Assembly: GCA_030544215.1 (NCBI GenBank)
Contig: JARZZO010000004.1
Coordinates: 18,092,501-18,156,500, forward strand
Length of the DNA stretch: 64,000 nt
From: Zantedeschia hybrid cultivar
Lineage: Eukaryota > Streptophyta > Magnoliopsida > Alismatales > Araceae
Direction: 5' to 3'
Below, piece after piece: positions 25,382 to 37,814 of the stretch. How positions within the stretch are numbered: the first letter of the stretch is position 1; the number at the start of each line of letters is the position of its first letter. The notes under the pieces were generated by a model, which saw nothing but the letters and a program-made list of their open reading frames with translations, made no database searches and was not told where the DNA came from. Both the position numbers and the translations under genes were made by a program.

Positions 25382-25397
25382 TGGCGATCACGGTGGG
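25382..25397 (+). other. Candidate primer binding site of the gypsy element
   Basis: TGGCGATCACGGTGGG begins six bases after the 5' LTR. It shares the TGGCG start of the common Asp-type PBS of plant gypsy elements, but the rest differs and I could not assign the tRNA. Confidence 0.35.
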
Positions 25398-25469
25398 ACC
25401 GCAGTAGCCCGCTGCATGCGTCACGTTCAAAGGAAAAGAAGGTGAGGATCCTGAACTCCATAGTCTCTA

Positions 25470-25810
25470 GACGGCGGGACCCCAGCCGTCGAGCCCCTTG
25501 GACGGCTATCATTCGGCCGTCTAACGATCTGGACGGCTACCAGTTGGCCGTCGGCATCGCCTGAGGACGGCCAACAGCTGGCCGTCCGACCCTGTAGACG
25601 ACCATCCCCTCGCCGTCGATGTACCCTTGAGCGGCCACCTCCTAGCCGTCTAGACACTTTGACGGCGGATCCCTGGCCGTCTACCTACCTTTAGACGGCC
25701 ATCGCTTAGCCGTCAGGACCGTTGGGCGGCAATATCCTGGCCGTCGACATCCCTTTGGGCGGCCAGAACCTAGCCGCCCGCCCCCTGGGACGGCCAGCCC
25801 CTGGCCGTCG
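25470..25810. repeat. Eleven-unit hairpin array in the gypsy 5' leader
   Basis: About eleven units with 31-bp mean spacing, each of the form GACGGC, nine-base loop, GCCGTC. One unit (near 25758-25778) has GGCGGC paired with GCCGCC, a compensatory change preserving the stem. Another has GACGAC with GCCGTC and is imperfect. It lies between PBS and gag, the region where retroelement RNAs usually carry packaging and dimerisation signals (inference). Confidence 0.85.
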
Positions 25811-26346
25811 ACCCACGTGAGTTCCGTCTTAACTGCTTGCTGCTGCTGTCCGTGCATGATGTGCTGTTACCTGTTCTGCTTAGCTGATTCTCTGCTTGCT
25901 ACTGCTGTTCATGCATGATGTGCTGTTACCTATTCTGATCTGCCGTTTGTTAACTTTCTGGGTTTTTTGGGGTGTTCTCCGAGGGGGTTTTAAGGAAAAG
26001 CCGGCATCACATCTTTTAGTCACCTCTCCCGCAGGATCCGACTCTCCACCTGAGGATTCCCACTCGGGTGCGACTAGTCTTATTCTGTTGGGAACCTCCG
26101 TCAGTCTCCGCGAGCCAGGGATTCCCACTTGGCCGCCGAGCAGGTTGTACCTGAAACCACCCTGTAAGAACCTTGGGGTTTGTGTGAGAGATCAGTGAAC
26201 TATCTCAAGTTTGAAGACGCCTAATTGAATCCCAGTGCAACAAGTTTTGGAAAAGTGAAGGGTCGTTAAGGGTTAAATTTGTTTTGCTAGAACATTGGCA
26301 AACATTTCAAGTGAAACCTAAAATCAGCTAGGGTCTGTACTTCATA

Positions 26347-29300
26347 ATGAACCGAATGTATGTCAATGCTGTATATGATGACATGGACCAGTTCGGTGGC
26401 AATATTGTTCACAATCCTCTGTTTGAGATTGAAGAAGATCCACAACAGACCTTTATAGGGATGCTCCAAACGTCCAGAGAAGGTCCTCAGAGAAAAGACT
26501 CCGATGAATCTTCCACCTCCCAAGGAGAGGATGAGCCAGTGATCTCCAGTAGAACATTCCAAAACCCTGGAGAAGATCCGGAACTCATCGCCGTCCTATC
26601 ACGCTATACTCCGGATCAACTCATCCAGTTGGCTTCTCGTGGCAAAATTCAGGATGCCACTCCTCGGAAAACCCAATTCCAAGGATCTTCTAGCAGACCC
26701 CAGCCGGGTCAAACCATGCCCACTCATACGATCCCTTTTAACCCCATCAATCAGGTTACACCTCCCAAGCAGGAGGAGTTTGTTTATAAGAATGAGGTCG
26801 AGAATTGTGTACGGCGACTCATGGCCGAGAATCTCAACCTCAGGCAGCCATATTCTCTCTCGAACTATTGCAAGCTACCCCCAGCTTATTTCCCACAAGG
26901 GTTTAAGGTACCCAAGTACAGAAAGTACGATGGTACCACGGACCCCCATCATCATTTGTCTGGGTTTCTCACGGATTCCCATCAGTGGCTCTTCGATAGA
27001 GTCCTTCTGGTCCACCTTTTCCAAAAGTCCCTCGAGGGAGAAGCCTTGAGGTGGTTCTCTTCTTTGCCAGCTACTGACCTGATCAACTTTGACATAGTCT
27101 CTGAGAGGTTCATTACCCACTTCAACCATATGGCAGCCTTACCCCCCACCTTGTTCGATCTAGTGATGGAGAAAATGAAGTCTGATGAAGACTTCACTCA
27201 TTTCGCTAACAGGTGGAGGGCCATGGCTTCTAGAGCAGAGGTCGTTATTCCTAAAGCACAAGCAGTCACCATGATTGTTAATAATGCTACTCCCCAGCTT
27301 CGAGCCATCCTTATGCTCAGTGAACTTCAGACGTTCGCACAGCTATACAATAGAGCTAGGGTAGTACAGTCCCAAATTCGAGACTCCACTCTGCCTTCAT
27401 TCTTTGAGAATAGAAGCAGGAATAAGAAAACCACATCAGCTCCTACTACAGAAGGAGTCACTATCAATGAACAGGTCAGCATGCTAGCACCACCGACTAG
27501 GGTTACCAATTCTCATTCTAAGTCTGATACTCAGCCCAGCCAGAAGCAATACTCAGCCGTCCCTCCCCCGACTAACTACAGTCGTCCTATGGCTAAGCGG
27601 GCCTCATATCCACCTTTGCCAGAATCACTGGCAGATATCTTTTATGCTTTGATGGCCTGCAATGCCATTCAACTTCCGCCTCCAAAGGAAGGTGTCCCGC
27701 GCAATACGGACACCTCCAGGTATTGCCCTTACCATAGGATCACGGGACACACCATATATAATTGCTTCACCTTCAGGGACTGGGTGTATGACTTGAATGA
27801 TGAAGGGAGGATAAATTGGGAAGACATGAGAAAAGCCATTGAGGCTCTAAAGGCTAAGAAAGAACTGGGGATCGTGAAGGACCCATTGCCCTCTCATCAG
27901 GTAGGTCCAGACCCCTCCGGCTCTCAAGGGAAGGTCAACACACTGATCAATGACTTGGAGCCCGTGACAGTTCGCAGGGAGCAGTACTGGGAGTACGAAG
28001 GGTCCGGAATAAAGCATCAAGACCCCACTTGGTCATGTGAAACTAAAGGGGCTACCCCAGAAGTCTCCACGTTTTCTCCAAATGAGCCTTTAGTCCTAAT
28101 CAGACCCAAAGAGCGATCGGCAACCCTCAAGCCGGTCTCCCTCGTTCAAATCCCTCCAGTCACAGCCGGAGGACCCACCTTATCTGTCTTTTGCCCAAAC
28201 AAGAACCTGGATTCGATGATCAGCTTCAATCCCATTAGGTCACCGTGGGAAACAGACCCAATCACAGTAGGGGTAACGCTCAGGAACCGCATCATTCCCC
28301 CGAGCCGACCCCTAGACTCTCAAGAAAGCTCTTTCCATGCCAAAGGGAACGCCCAGTCTGAGTATGACATACTCCAGCATCTGGAAAAGACCCCCGCTAA
28401 AATCTCCATCCTTGAGCTTATCCGCAGGTCTCCCACACATAGGGAGACGTTGTTCAATTTCTTGCAACAGATCACGGTGAACGAAGATCTTCCTAGTGGC
28501 GGGGTCACTAATGCCATACTCTCAGTCACTCAGACTCCTATGATCTCTTTCCCCGAAAAGGATCTAGCTCCCCCTGAGTGCCGATCCCTCCCTTTGTGCT
28601 TAACCGCCATCCTTAACGGTCATCCAGTAGATTCTATTCTATTGGATACTGGTGCCTCCATCAACGTCTGTCCCCTTAAGACCCTCAAAAGGATAGGGAT
28701 AGACCCAGAGAAGGTTGAATCAACCTCTATGATGGTCTCAGCTTATGACAATTCCCAGAGACCAGCAGACGGGAAGATCTTCCTCCAATTAGAAATCGGC
28801 CCGGTATCCATGACCTCGGAATTCTACATTCTGGACGTTAAGCCAATCTACAATGCCATCTTAGGGAGACCATGGATGGACCAAACCTTAGGAGTCCCAT
28901 CTACCAACCATCAGTGCTATAAGTTCCCATACAACGGGAAAATTGTGAAGGTTAAAAGCACTCCCTACATCGAGTCATTGGACTCGGTAACAGCAGAGCA
29001 AATTCCATCCATGATAACTTCCAGGAAAGGCAAAGAGCCTGTCCTTTCATCAGTGAATTCCCATCTGAGGTCTAGGCCGAGTATAGGTTGGCAGCTCATG
29101 AGTAAGATGGGATATAGCTCAGGCTCTGGGTTAGGGAAAGAAGAACAAGGGATCCGTCATCCCATCTCAGAGAACCCTGTCATTGGGGGGTGTGGCCTGG
29201 GATATAAGTTTGCTGAACCATCAAAAGAAGCAAAGGGATGGTCCCTCATGAATCATTTTGTAAGAAAGAGGCAGGAATTACCCAAGATAGAAGAAGAGGT

Positions 29301-29652
29301 GCGAGAGTGTTACGAAGGTGATCAAGAGGAGGACTTTGGCATATCCTCCTTGTTCCGTGAGTCAGCCAGACCGACGGTAGGGCTTTTCTTAGCCAAGGAT
29401 GAACCAGCCCCAGCTACGTTCATCCCTTTCTTGTTCCACCCACCTACCGTTCCAATGCTCTCAGCTCCGACCAACACTAGCTCTTCTGAGTGTTCCATGC
29501 TACACGCGTTCGGTCACGAAAAAAAAAAAAGTTCAATTCCCATCCCGCTGGAGGGGAAGTCATTTTCGAGGAGCCCGTTTGGTGGGGGAGCCCTGCCGTC
29601 ATGGAATCTCTGTCCCAAGGGTCTACTCTTGCCCCATCTAGGACAGAGTTGA
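26347..29652 (+). pseudogene. Gag-protease region of the 18.8-kb gypsy element, with a G-patch domain
   Basis: A 1101-codon open frame. Residues about 190-330 are a Ty3/gypsy Gag core (KYRKYDGTTDPHHHLSGF, WFSSLPATDL). Residues about 458-472 read YCPYHRITGHTIYNC, the histidine/cysteine finger-like motif common in Tat Gag proteins. The aspartic protease active site LLDTGASINVCP is at about residue 765. A G-patch-like segment (IGWQLMSKMGYSSGSGLGK) follows at about 909-930; G-patch after protease is known from betaretroviruses and, from memory, occurs in some plant gypsy proteins. At a run of 12 A's (29519-29530) the coding frame passes to the -1 frame, where pol continues; the last 40 residues of this frame are therefore probably not native. 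I call it a pseudogene because the polyprotein as a whole is interrupted. Confidence 0.88.
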
Positions 29653-32600
29653 CCCCTTCCCCAAACCATGTACATAATAGTTTAGGAATTAGGTTAGCCT
29701 CCTCCATGTCTAGGAATTGTAGGACTAGGCAAGTTCCTTTGTTCTTAGTTCAGGAGTTAGCTAACAGGTGCAAAGATTTCAAAAAATTGGATAAATATCT
29801 TCAGACTGGGGTCATCTCCGAACCACTGGAGGCAGCGGAAGAAGAGTCTTGCAGTGATGGTTTAGGTGTATTTGAGCTTAGTGAAGAGGAAGAGGGAGAT
29901 GACTTGGTCGAACCACTTGTGAGTGGGGCGAGACGGTTTGATGAACCTTCATCAGCTATCGACGAACCCACTAAAGAAGTCAACCTCGGAACAAAGGAGG
30001 ATCCGAAGATAGTGCTAATTAGTGCCCGCTTGAGTCCAGAAGAAGAAGGGTCCATAATAGCCGTGCTCCAAGAGCACCGTGATGGGTTTGCTTGGTCATA
30101 CGAGGACATGCCTGGATTAAGCACAGAACTTGTAGAACACCGGCTAATCCTCAAACCCGACACCAAACCCGTGAAACAAAAGTTGAGACGGCTACAACCG
30201 GAATTAGTACTTAAAGTGAAAGAAGAGGTTGACAAACTACACAAGGCCAAGTTCATCCGGGTAGTGCTCTACCCTAAGTGGATAGCTAACATCGTCCCGG
30301 TGGCGAAAAAGGACGGAAAGGTTAGAATTTGCATAGACTTTCGCAACCTCAATTAAGCCTGCCCAAAAGATGATTTCCCACTACCTCATATAGATTTGCT
30401 GGTTGATAACACGGCTGGATTTGAGATGTTATCTTTCATGGATGGTTTTTCAGGATATAACCAGATCAGACTAGCTGAGGAAGATCAGGAGAAAACATCT
30501 TTCATAACTCCATGGGGAACCTATTGCTACATGGTCATGCCATTTGGACTTAAGAATGCTGGAGCCACCTACCAAAGGGCTATGATGGCAATCTTTCATG
30601 ACATGATTCACATTGATATGGAGGTCTATGTAGATGATATCTTGGTCAAATCCAAAACCAGGAAGGAGCACGCTCAAATCCTTAGGGCTGTAATGCAAAG
30701 ATCGAAGGAGCATCAACTAAAAATGAACCCGAAGAAGTGCGTATTTGGTGTTTCTTCTGGAAAACTGCTAGGATTCATGGTGAGTAAAAGAGGGATCGAA
30801 GTTGATCCAGACAAAGTGAAGGCAATAATGGAAATGCCCCCACCTAAGAATGTCAGGGATGTAAAGGGTCTCATCGGCCGTTTGCAATTCATCAGACGGT
30901 TCATATCTCAACACTCTGTGAGATGCAAACCCTTTTACGACTTATTAAAAGGAGGGGCAAAGTTCATTTGGAGTGATAAGTGTCAAAAGGCCTTCGATGA
31001 ATTAAAGAGTTACCTCCTCAACCCTCCAGTCCTTATGGCTCCTATCCCGGGGCGGCCTCTACTGCTATATGTCTCCACCACTGAAGAATCGGCTGGTGCA
31101 GTATTGGCCCAATTAGACGACGAGAAGAAGGAAAGAGCAGTGTACTATCTGTCCAAGCTTTTCAATGATGCCGAAAAGCGATACACTGCCATGGAAAGGA
31201 CATGCGCGGCCATCGTCTGGGTAGTGCAGAAATTGAAGCACTACTTCCTCGCCCACGAGGTCAAACTACTAGCAAGAATGGACCCAATCAAATATCTGCT
31301 AGAGCGGCCAGTTGTAACAGATAGGCTGGTGCGATGGCAGACCTTCTTGAATCAATTCGACATCACTTATGTAAATCAGAAGGCTGTGAAGGGGCAAGCA
31401 ATTGCCGAGCACCTAGCTCATCACCCTTTGCCTACATTTTCGCCTGTCAACGAAGAATTCCCGGATGAGGAGTTGGGCTTAATAGTGGATGACGCTCCAT
31501 CCTGGGTCCTTCATTTTGACGGGGCACTTAATTCCTAAGGCAGTGGGATAGGAGTGGTCCTCGTCTCTCCAGAAGGGGTAAGTATTCCGCATGCTTGCCA
31601 ACTCTCCTTCTCAGTAACTAATAATGTTGCTGAATATGAGGCTCTCCTAGCTGGCCTAAAATTGGCGCTGGTTCTTAATGTCTTAGAATTGAGGATAATT
31701 GGAGACTCTCAACTAATCCTCCGCCAAACCGTGGGCAAATACCAAACCCGGGATTCAAAACTGAAGCCATATCAGGAGTTGGTGAAGTCACTTACTAGGC
31801 GTTTCAGAAAGATCACCTATGTACATGTGCCTAGGTCCCAGAATATCCTAGCAGATGCCCTGGCCTCTCTATCTTCAGCTTTAGAGATTCCTGTCACCAA
31901 AGGCACAGCCACAATCACCCTGCACAAGCAAGATTTGCCGTCCTTCCGGGACCCTTGGTTCCAGCAGTTCCTCTGTCCATCCGAGCATATCTCCGCTATC
32001 ACGGATGAACTCGCCCCTGATTGGGATGATGGAAATCCGTGGTATTTTGATATCATGAACTATCTCCGCGATGGGTCATACCCGTCTTATGCTACATCCT
32101 CTGACCGTAAGGCCATCCGCCGTACATCTCAGCGATACCTTATCTTAGGCGGCCGCCTTTTCAGGAGATCCTTTAGCGGAGTACTTCTTCGGTGTCTAGA
32201 CGATACCGAAATTCATCATGTCATAGAGGCAGCCCATGCCAGTGATTGTGGCGGTCATGTCCATGGTCGTGCCTTAGCCCAGAAACTCCTCATGTCCTAT
32301 TATTGGCCTTCAATGGAGGCCGACTGTTCCATATTCGTTCAAAGGTGCCTGAAATGCCAGTTACACGCTAACAAGGTTCATGCACCTTCTTCATTTCTCA
32401 AATCCGTCATTTCCCCGTGGCCCTTCGCCATGTGGGCATTCGACGTTATAGGACCTCTGGAGGATCGATCAAGTGAAACAAAAAGGAAATCATTTATCCT
32501 AACCGCCACTGAATATTTCACTAAATGGGCTGAAGCGGAAGCATTTGCAGAAATCAAAGCATCCACGGTGGTGAAGTTCATCAAGCGCAACATTCTCGCC

Positions 32601-33296
32601 AGGTTCGGGACACCGCGCGACCTCATCACCGACAATGGACCCCAGTTTATCTCCCAAGAGCTCCAAGACATGTGCAGTAAGTATGGCATCAATTTGCATC
32701 ATTCTTCACCTTACTACCCACAAGGAAATGGTCAGGCTGAAGCCACCAATAAAACCCTCATTCGAATCATTAAAAAAACTTGCAGATCACATAATTATTC
32801 AGACTGGCCTGATCGTCTAGAAGAAGCTCTTTGGGCATATCGTACTTCCGTCCGAACCCCTACCGGACAAACACCTTATTCACTCACGTTCGGAACGGAT
32901 GCGGTACTTCCATATGAGATTCTCTTCCCTTCTCTAAGAGTGCAGTTGGATAGTGGAATTAGTGATGCCGAGCGTCGTAACGCCATGTTAACCCAACTGG
33001 AACTGTTAGACGAAAAAAGGATGATGGCGGCAAATCACGCCCAGGTGTACAGAAATAGGATTGCAAGATTCTATGCAAAAAAAGTTCTTGAAAGAAAGTT
33101 TCGAATTGGGGAAATGGTTCTTAAAAGAAAAATGATCAAAATTCCTGGTCCCAGGAGCAAATTGCAAGAAAATTGGGAAGGTCCATTTGTAATCAAAGAG
33201 GCATACTCAGGTAACGCTTACCGCTTAATCAATGAGAGAGGAGAGGAATTGCCCCACCCATGGAACGGGGTATATTTGAAGAAGTTTTATCCATGA
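29519..33296 (+). pseudogene. Pol region of the 18.8-kb gypsy element: RT, dual RNase H, integrase, with two nonsense codons
   Basis: After the A12 run the frame continues through a linker rich in acidic residues. Reverse transcriptase lies at about 30240-30700 with KKDGKVRICIDFRNLN and YVDDILVKS. A first RNase H domain follows, then a second (WVLHFDGALNS... AEYEALLAG... GDSQLI), the Tat-lineage arrangement. Integrase has the zinc-binding HHCC region (HGRALAQKLL, QRCLKCQ), then FDVIGP, TDNGPQF and NGQAEATN carrying the catalytic acidic residues, ending WNGVYLKKFYP. TAA codons interrupt it at 30354-30356 (after FRNLN) and 31536-31538 (after ALNS); both sit in otherwise conserved, in-frame sequence, so they are point defects. 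An A run of 14 or more follows the final stop. Confidence 0.92.
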
Positions 33297-34931
33297 AAAA
33301 AAAAAAAAAAATCAAAAATCAAAAATCTCAAAAAAAATCAAATATCCAAAAAGCATCAAAATATTTGTAAATATGCACATACTTTAATGGAAATGACAAA
33401 AAAAATCAGAAAAGACACAAAATCCAATTGTCTGGTGACTGCTACGTAACCCCCTGTCTAGGTCTAGTTGCATGATAGGTTGGGATGACATTGCGGTTTG
33501 GCTAAGATTTCGGTCCACCAGAACCTTGGACATGTCTACTTTACTTTCATACGGATCCCTATGCTCATCATGAGATGCACACACCTGCACATTTTTCAAA
33601 AGAACCTGTTTAAAATGAGTCCCAAGTCTTTAGTATACTGTCACAATGCAACCTTTGCTCTTCGTCTCTCGACCGATCAGGACAGTTGACGCCCTTAAAC
33701 GGTCGAGCTCAGCAAATTGCGGTTCCTCAAAAAACCCGATAGATGTAACCCCTCAACAAAAAAGGGCCCAGAAATGAAATGTAAAGGACCAGAGCACGTG
33801 AAGAGGGCAGTGTCTCCGCAGGCGGAATACCAAATAACCCCAATAAATGTCAAGAGCGGAAAAGAAATACAAAAAAGAAAAGGGGTTCAAGCAATCATGA
33901 AAAAAGCCTGGTCGTGACCGTGCCTGGCCAAGAAATCCAATAAAGGCCTGAAAAGTCAAAATTGGGGCATCTAGGAGGTCAAAAGGAGTCCGTCTTGTCA
34001 CAGCTTGTCCTTTTAACGGTTTTGTCAATCCTCCTTTGAGGTTTATCTCCACAATTTCTTCACTTTTTCTCCCCCAAGGTTCAGCACGAGATAGCTATCT
34101 AAAGACTGAACATCATTTTAAAATGGTTCGTTTTCAAAAATCGTCACATGCTCACATAATCACAGGAGTCTAAAATGGGTGAAGAGTAATGTCGATGTTT
34201 CTGGTGAACTAATTTCTTAACCATAATCTCGATGTGTACTCTCGAAAACTTCGGGCTTAGGTCAATGCATGCGCGTCACCAATCGGTGCGACGGCGTCTG
34301 ATTCCGGGTCAGCGTCGCGCCGTTGACCGTTAGGGTTCCAAGGTGTTCCATCATATACCTTCTAGATTGTGAGGAAAGAGACCCGGGTCGGACAAATCAT
34401 TTACCTCGAAAACGTTTTGGGCAAACTTGGTGGTCGGAAGCAGCTGGGAGCCTAAGCATGGCATGACGGTATTGTCATCAGTATGAGTCTTAACCGGTCA
34501 AGGTTAGTTTGAGGGGTCTAGAGGCCCAAATCAATCTAGATGCAAGCTTAGGATGCCTGGGAAGTTGAGTGTGCATTTCCCTTTTTATCATTTGACTAGG
34601 CTGACTTTGGGCAATCACCAGGTAGACAAAAATATGCCCTGTTAATATCACCTTGCATTTGCATGACACATTCACTTTTTTTCCGTTTGTCTGGTTAGTA
34701 GGACACGGCCCCTTGACCTTATGCGAAGGCTAAGGAAAAGGTAGTTGCTCTTTTTTAGGCAAGGGGCCGAAAACAGGTACTACTAACAGTTTCCCCTAAT
34801 GTTGTGCATGCAGGCATCACAGGTACGAACAGAAAGTGGAACAAAGAAGTGCCCATGTAAATATAGAAATATGCAAGCATAACATCATACATCATCACAA
34901 CACAGGGGCATACCCCTGCGCCCGCTCTCTC
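33297..34931. other. Non-coding spacer between pol and the antisense gene
   Basis: Sequence internal to the gypsy element, with no domain-bearing frame on either strand. It should contain the 3' end and polyadenylation region of the antisense seven-exon gene; no strong AATAAA on the minus strand was found. Confidence 0.5.
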
Positions 34932-37715
34932 TCAATCCTTTCCCCTTTCCTCCACATCATCTCTCCTATCCCGAGAGGGGTGCCTCATCTGGCTCTCGGC
35001 ATCCTCCTCACGAGCACAACGATGTCCGGAAGCTGGACGCATCGACCCTGATGAACCAGCAGGTCGCAAGGCCCTCCACGCATCCTCAGCTAGCAGGGAG
35101 TCGAGGTCTCTGAAGACGGAGCTCCCAGCAGGGGCCTGGCCGGCTGACGGGGCAGGAATAGGGGGACGAGCTCCTGGACTCTGAACGCTGGATCTCATAG
35201 CTCGTTCTCGCCCCTTCTTCATCACCCGGTCCCACAAGGTTCGGTACTTGAAATCAAGCTCCCGCACCTCTGTCTGCGACCTCGCCAGCTCCTCCTCCAG
35301 GCCAGCCATCTTACCCTCCCAGTACACGTCCGGGTGGGATCCCTCGCTCGCTCTGGCCCGAGCCGTCCGTTCCTCCAAAACCTGGTCCCTCAACTGCTGG
35401 TTGAGGTTATCCAACTCCTGCGCCCTTGCCAAAGTGGCCTCCAATTCCTGGCGCTGTAAAAGAAGAAGAAACTTAGGGTCAGACATGTTCAATCATCATA
35501 ACACAAAGGGCAGAACAAATCTTACCTGCTGTGCCAAATCAGCCTCCCGGGCCTCCGCCCGGCGGAGGGCATCCTGCAATCTCGTCTCACAATCAGCTGG
35601 AGCAGCTGGCCCTTGGGTTGATGAGCCCGCACCTGGATCCCCTCGCAGCCCATGGCGGATTAGCGCCTCTCTCTGCGTCACAAAGTTTTTTTTGCAAAGA
35701 TAAGGCGGGCAATATTACATCCTAATTCAGAAATCAGATTTCTTACCAATTCTCTAATCTGGGTAAACAGATCGCTCGTCTGCAGAACCAGAAGCTCATT
35801 CTGGCTCTTTAGGATCTGGATGGCCTCAGTCTCAGGCATCTGTTACAGGAAAATCACTAAAATTAGCCCAGGGAGAATTCAAGTACGAGAAACTGAAGGG
35901 TTGAAGTGACGTACCCGCCGTGTATCCAGAAACATGCGGTTTGAGTACCGCCGGGAATAATCTCCCATGTACTTGAAGCTATTTCGCAGGAACTTGTCCT
36001 CCTGCAGGGCATCCCCGGTGCGGTGCCATATGGCGATCTCAGCCCGCCTCACTACTCGCCAATCCTGACCAATAGTAGAAGATCGGCGGCGACCTCGGTT
36101 CATATCAGGATGGTCTGGGTAAGCGAGTAGAGGCTGATGCCATCCCCATGTGCGGTATGCCATCCGGACGAAGAGGCCGTCACAAATATTCACGCACAGC
36201 AGGGGCACCTCCCGCCGGAACTGAGAAAGGCTCTGGGACACCCACGGCTGATCGGCCAAATCCTCCTCCGCGTATGGCATCCACACCACCTGGATGGAAC
36301 AAAGAGTTAGACCTAATCATTTCGGATGCACATATGCTTCAAGTCACTCACCATATGAGGAGGGAATGTATCAAGCTGACCACGGATGTCCTCCACACGG
36401 TACGTCACCGGGCGATAGTCCCGGATCACCTCCCACCGCGCCATCAAAGGGGTCAATCCCTCGCGGTCCGCGGATACATTCCCTCGGCCGATGGGAAAGC
36501 GGGTGTAACCCTAGATCTGCAAGAGACAACATAGTCAGTGCCAGTTAACATAAGTAAAGATGGAAAACCACAGCTAAGAGGATTACCTGGAGAAAAGGGG
36601 TGAACCCACCCAAGTTACCAGAGCCCTGGCGGTAGCCTACCAGGTGGGAGAAAAGATGGCCCAGCATGGCAGCTCCCCACACCATCTTCTTCGCTGCCTG
36701 GAGGTCCTCCAGCAGCGGCAGATACTTCAGATTAACTCTATCTGAAGCAGTGGCAAATAGCAGCCTTCCAAAGAAGAACAAGAGAAAGATCCGCAAGTTC
36801 TCGTCATCCGATCGGCCATCCAAGTCTAGGAGCGTCTCCACTCTCTCTACGAAGGCCTCTAAGGTCTCGCTCGGCATCCGCCGCACCCGGCTCAACCCCA
36901 CCGATCGGGCAAAGTGCCCAAGGGGTATGTGAGACAGCGCTCCCTGCATCCTGTAGTATCCCTCGCCTAGGAGTCGATCGGACAACTGCCTGTAATCCCT
37001 AAGCTCGGGACCCACCACTGGATCTCCAATGACCGGCAGGCCTGTCAAAAAGGAGACGTCCTCCAGCGTAGGCAACATGTGGCCCCAAGGCATGACGAAG
37101 GCCCTGCATCTGTCATCCCAGCGCTCCCTGAGAGCCACTAGGAAGGGCGCATCCACCATGAACGGTCGGACCCGGAACAGCGGCCCGAACCCGAAAGCAT
37201 CCACCTGGAAGACGAGCCGATCAGGCAGGGCGTGGTACCAGGCCCAGACCAGCTCCCATGAAACACGGCCGCGGACCCTGTGAGTACCCTGAAAAATCCA
37301 AACATCCAGACAGACAGCGGCCCCGTCGGCCGCCCTCCCCATGCTTCGAAAAAAAAAAAAAAAAAAAAAAAGAAAATAAAAAACTCACCTTCTTCTTCGG
37401 GGGCGCCTCCTCGTCGCCGCCGTCCTCTCCGTCACCTTCACCTTCTCCCTCCTCTTCCTCTCCATCGCCACCGCCTTCGTCTTCCTCATCTTCCTCTGTC
37501 GCCGCCGCCGCCCTTTCCTCTTCTCTTTCCTCTCCGGCGTCACCGCCACCACCGTTACTCCTGCTGGGGGCGTCTTCTTCGCCGCCGTAGGTGTCCTCGG
37601 CGTCGCCTCCGCGGACGACTTCGTCCCCGCCACCGCCGCCGCCTCTGGAACCCGCACCGTCGTCGCCGCCGGCCCTCCTCCTCCTAAGAGCACGGGGAAG
37701 CCATACCTTCGCCAT
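34932..37715 (-). CDS. Antisense seven-exon gene in the gypsy element: plant-mobile-domain-like protein with coiled-coil tail
   Basis: Exons in order: 37715-37389, 37288-36587, 36510-36352, 36289-35915, 35839-35747, 35672-35526, 35453-34932, totalling 2325 nt and 774 residues. Every intron starts GT, ends AG and is phase 0, and every exon is open. Exon 1 is acidic, Glu/Gly-rich. Exons 2-4 (residues 110-521) look like the aminotransferase-like plant mobile domain (PMD/MAIN type): FVMPWGHMLPTLEDVSFLTGLP near residue 172, GYTRFPIGR at the start of exon 3, VVWMPY at the start of exon 4. Exons 5-7 are rich in heptad-like Leu/Glu/Arg (QELEATLARAQELDNLNQQL), suggesting a coiled coil, then a charged tail. 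PMD proteins occur as host genes involved in silencing and meristem maintenance and as transposon cargo; the role here is unknown. It lies opposite to gag-pol, between pol and the 3' LTR. The splice model is my reading of the sequence without transcript evidence. Confidence 0.75.
37349..37371. repeat. A/T homopolymer in intron 1 of the antisense PMD-like gene
   Basis: 23 A's on the plus strand form a poly-T stretch on the coding (minus) strand about 60 bases upstream of the exon 2 acceptor. It could act as an extended pyrimidine tract. Confidence 0.9.
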
Positions 37716-37814
37716 GACCGAGAACTTGGAAGGTTGGAGGGTTGAAGTGTTGGAAGCGAAGCAGGAGAGCAAGGAGAGTGGTGAGAGCGAGACAAGAGAG
37801 TTTAAACCCCCGGC

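Noticed and set aside
30354..31538. Stop codons in pol as programmed readthrough sites
   Set aside because: Both lie within conserved domain sequence (RT and second RNase H), not at domain borders, so they are treated as point mutations.
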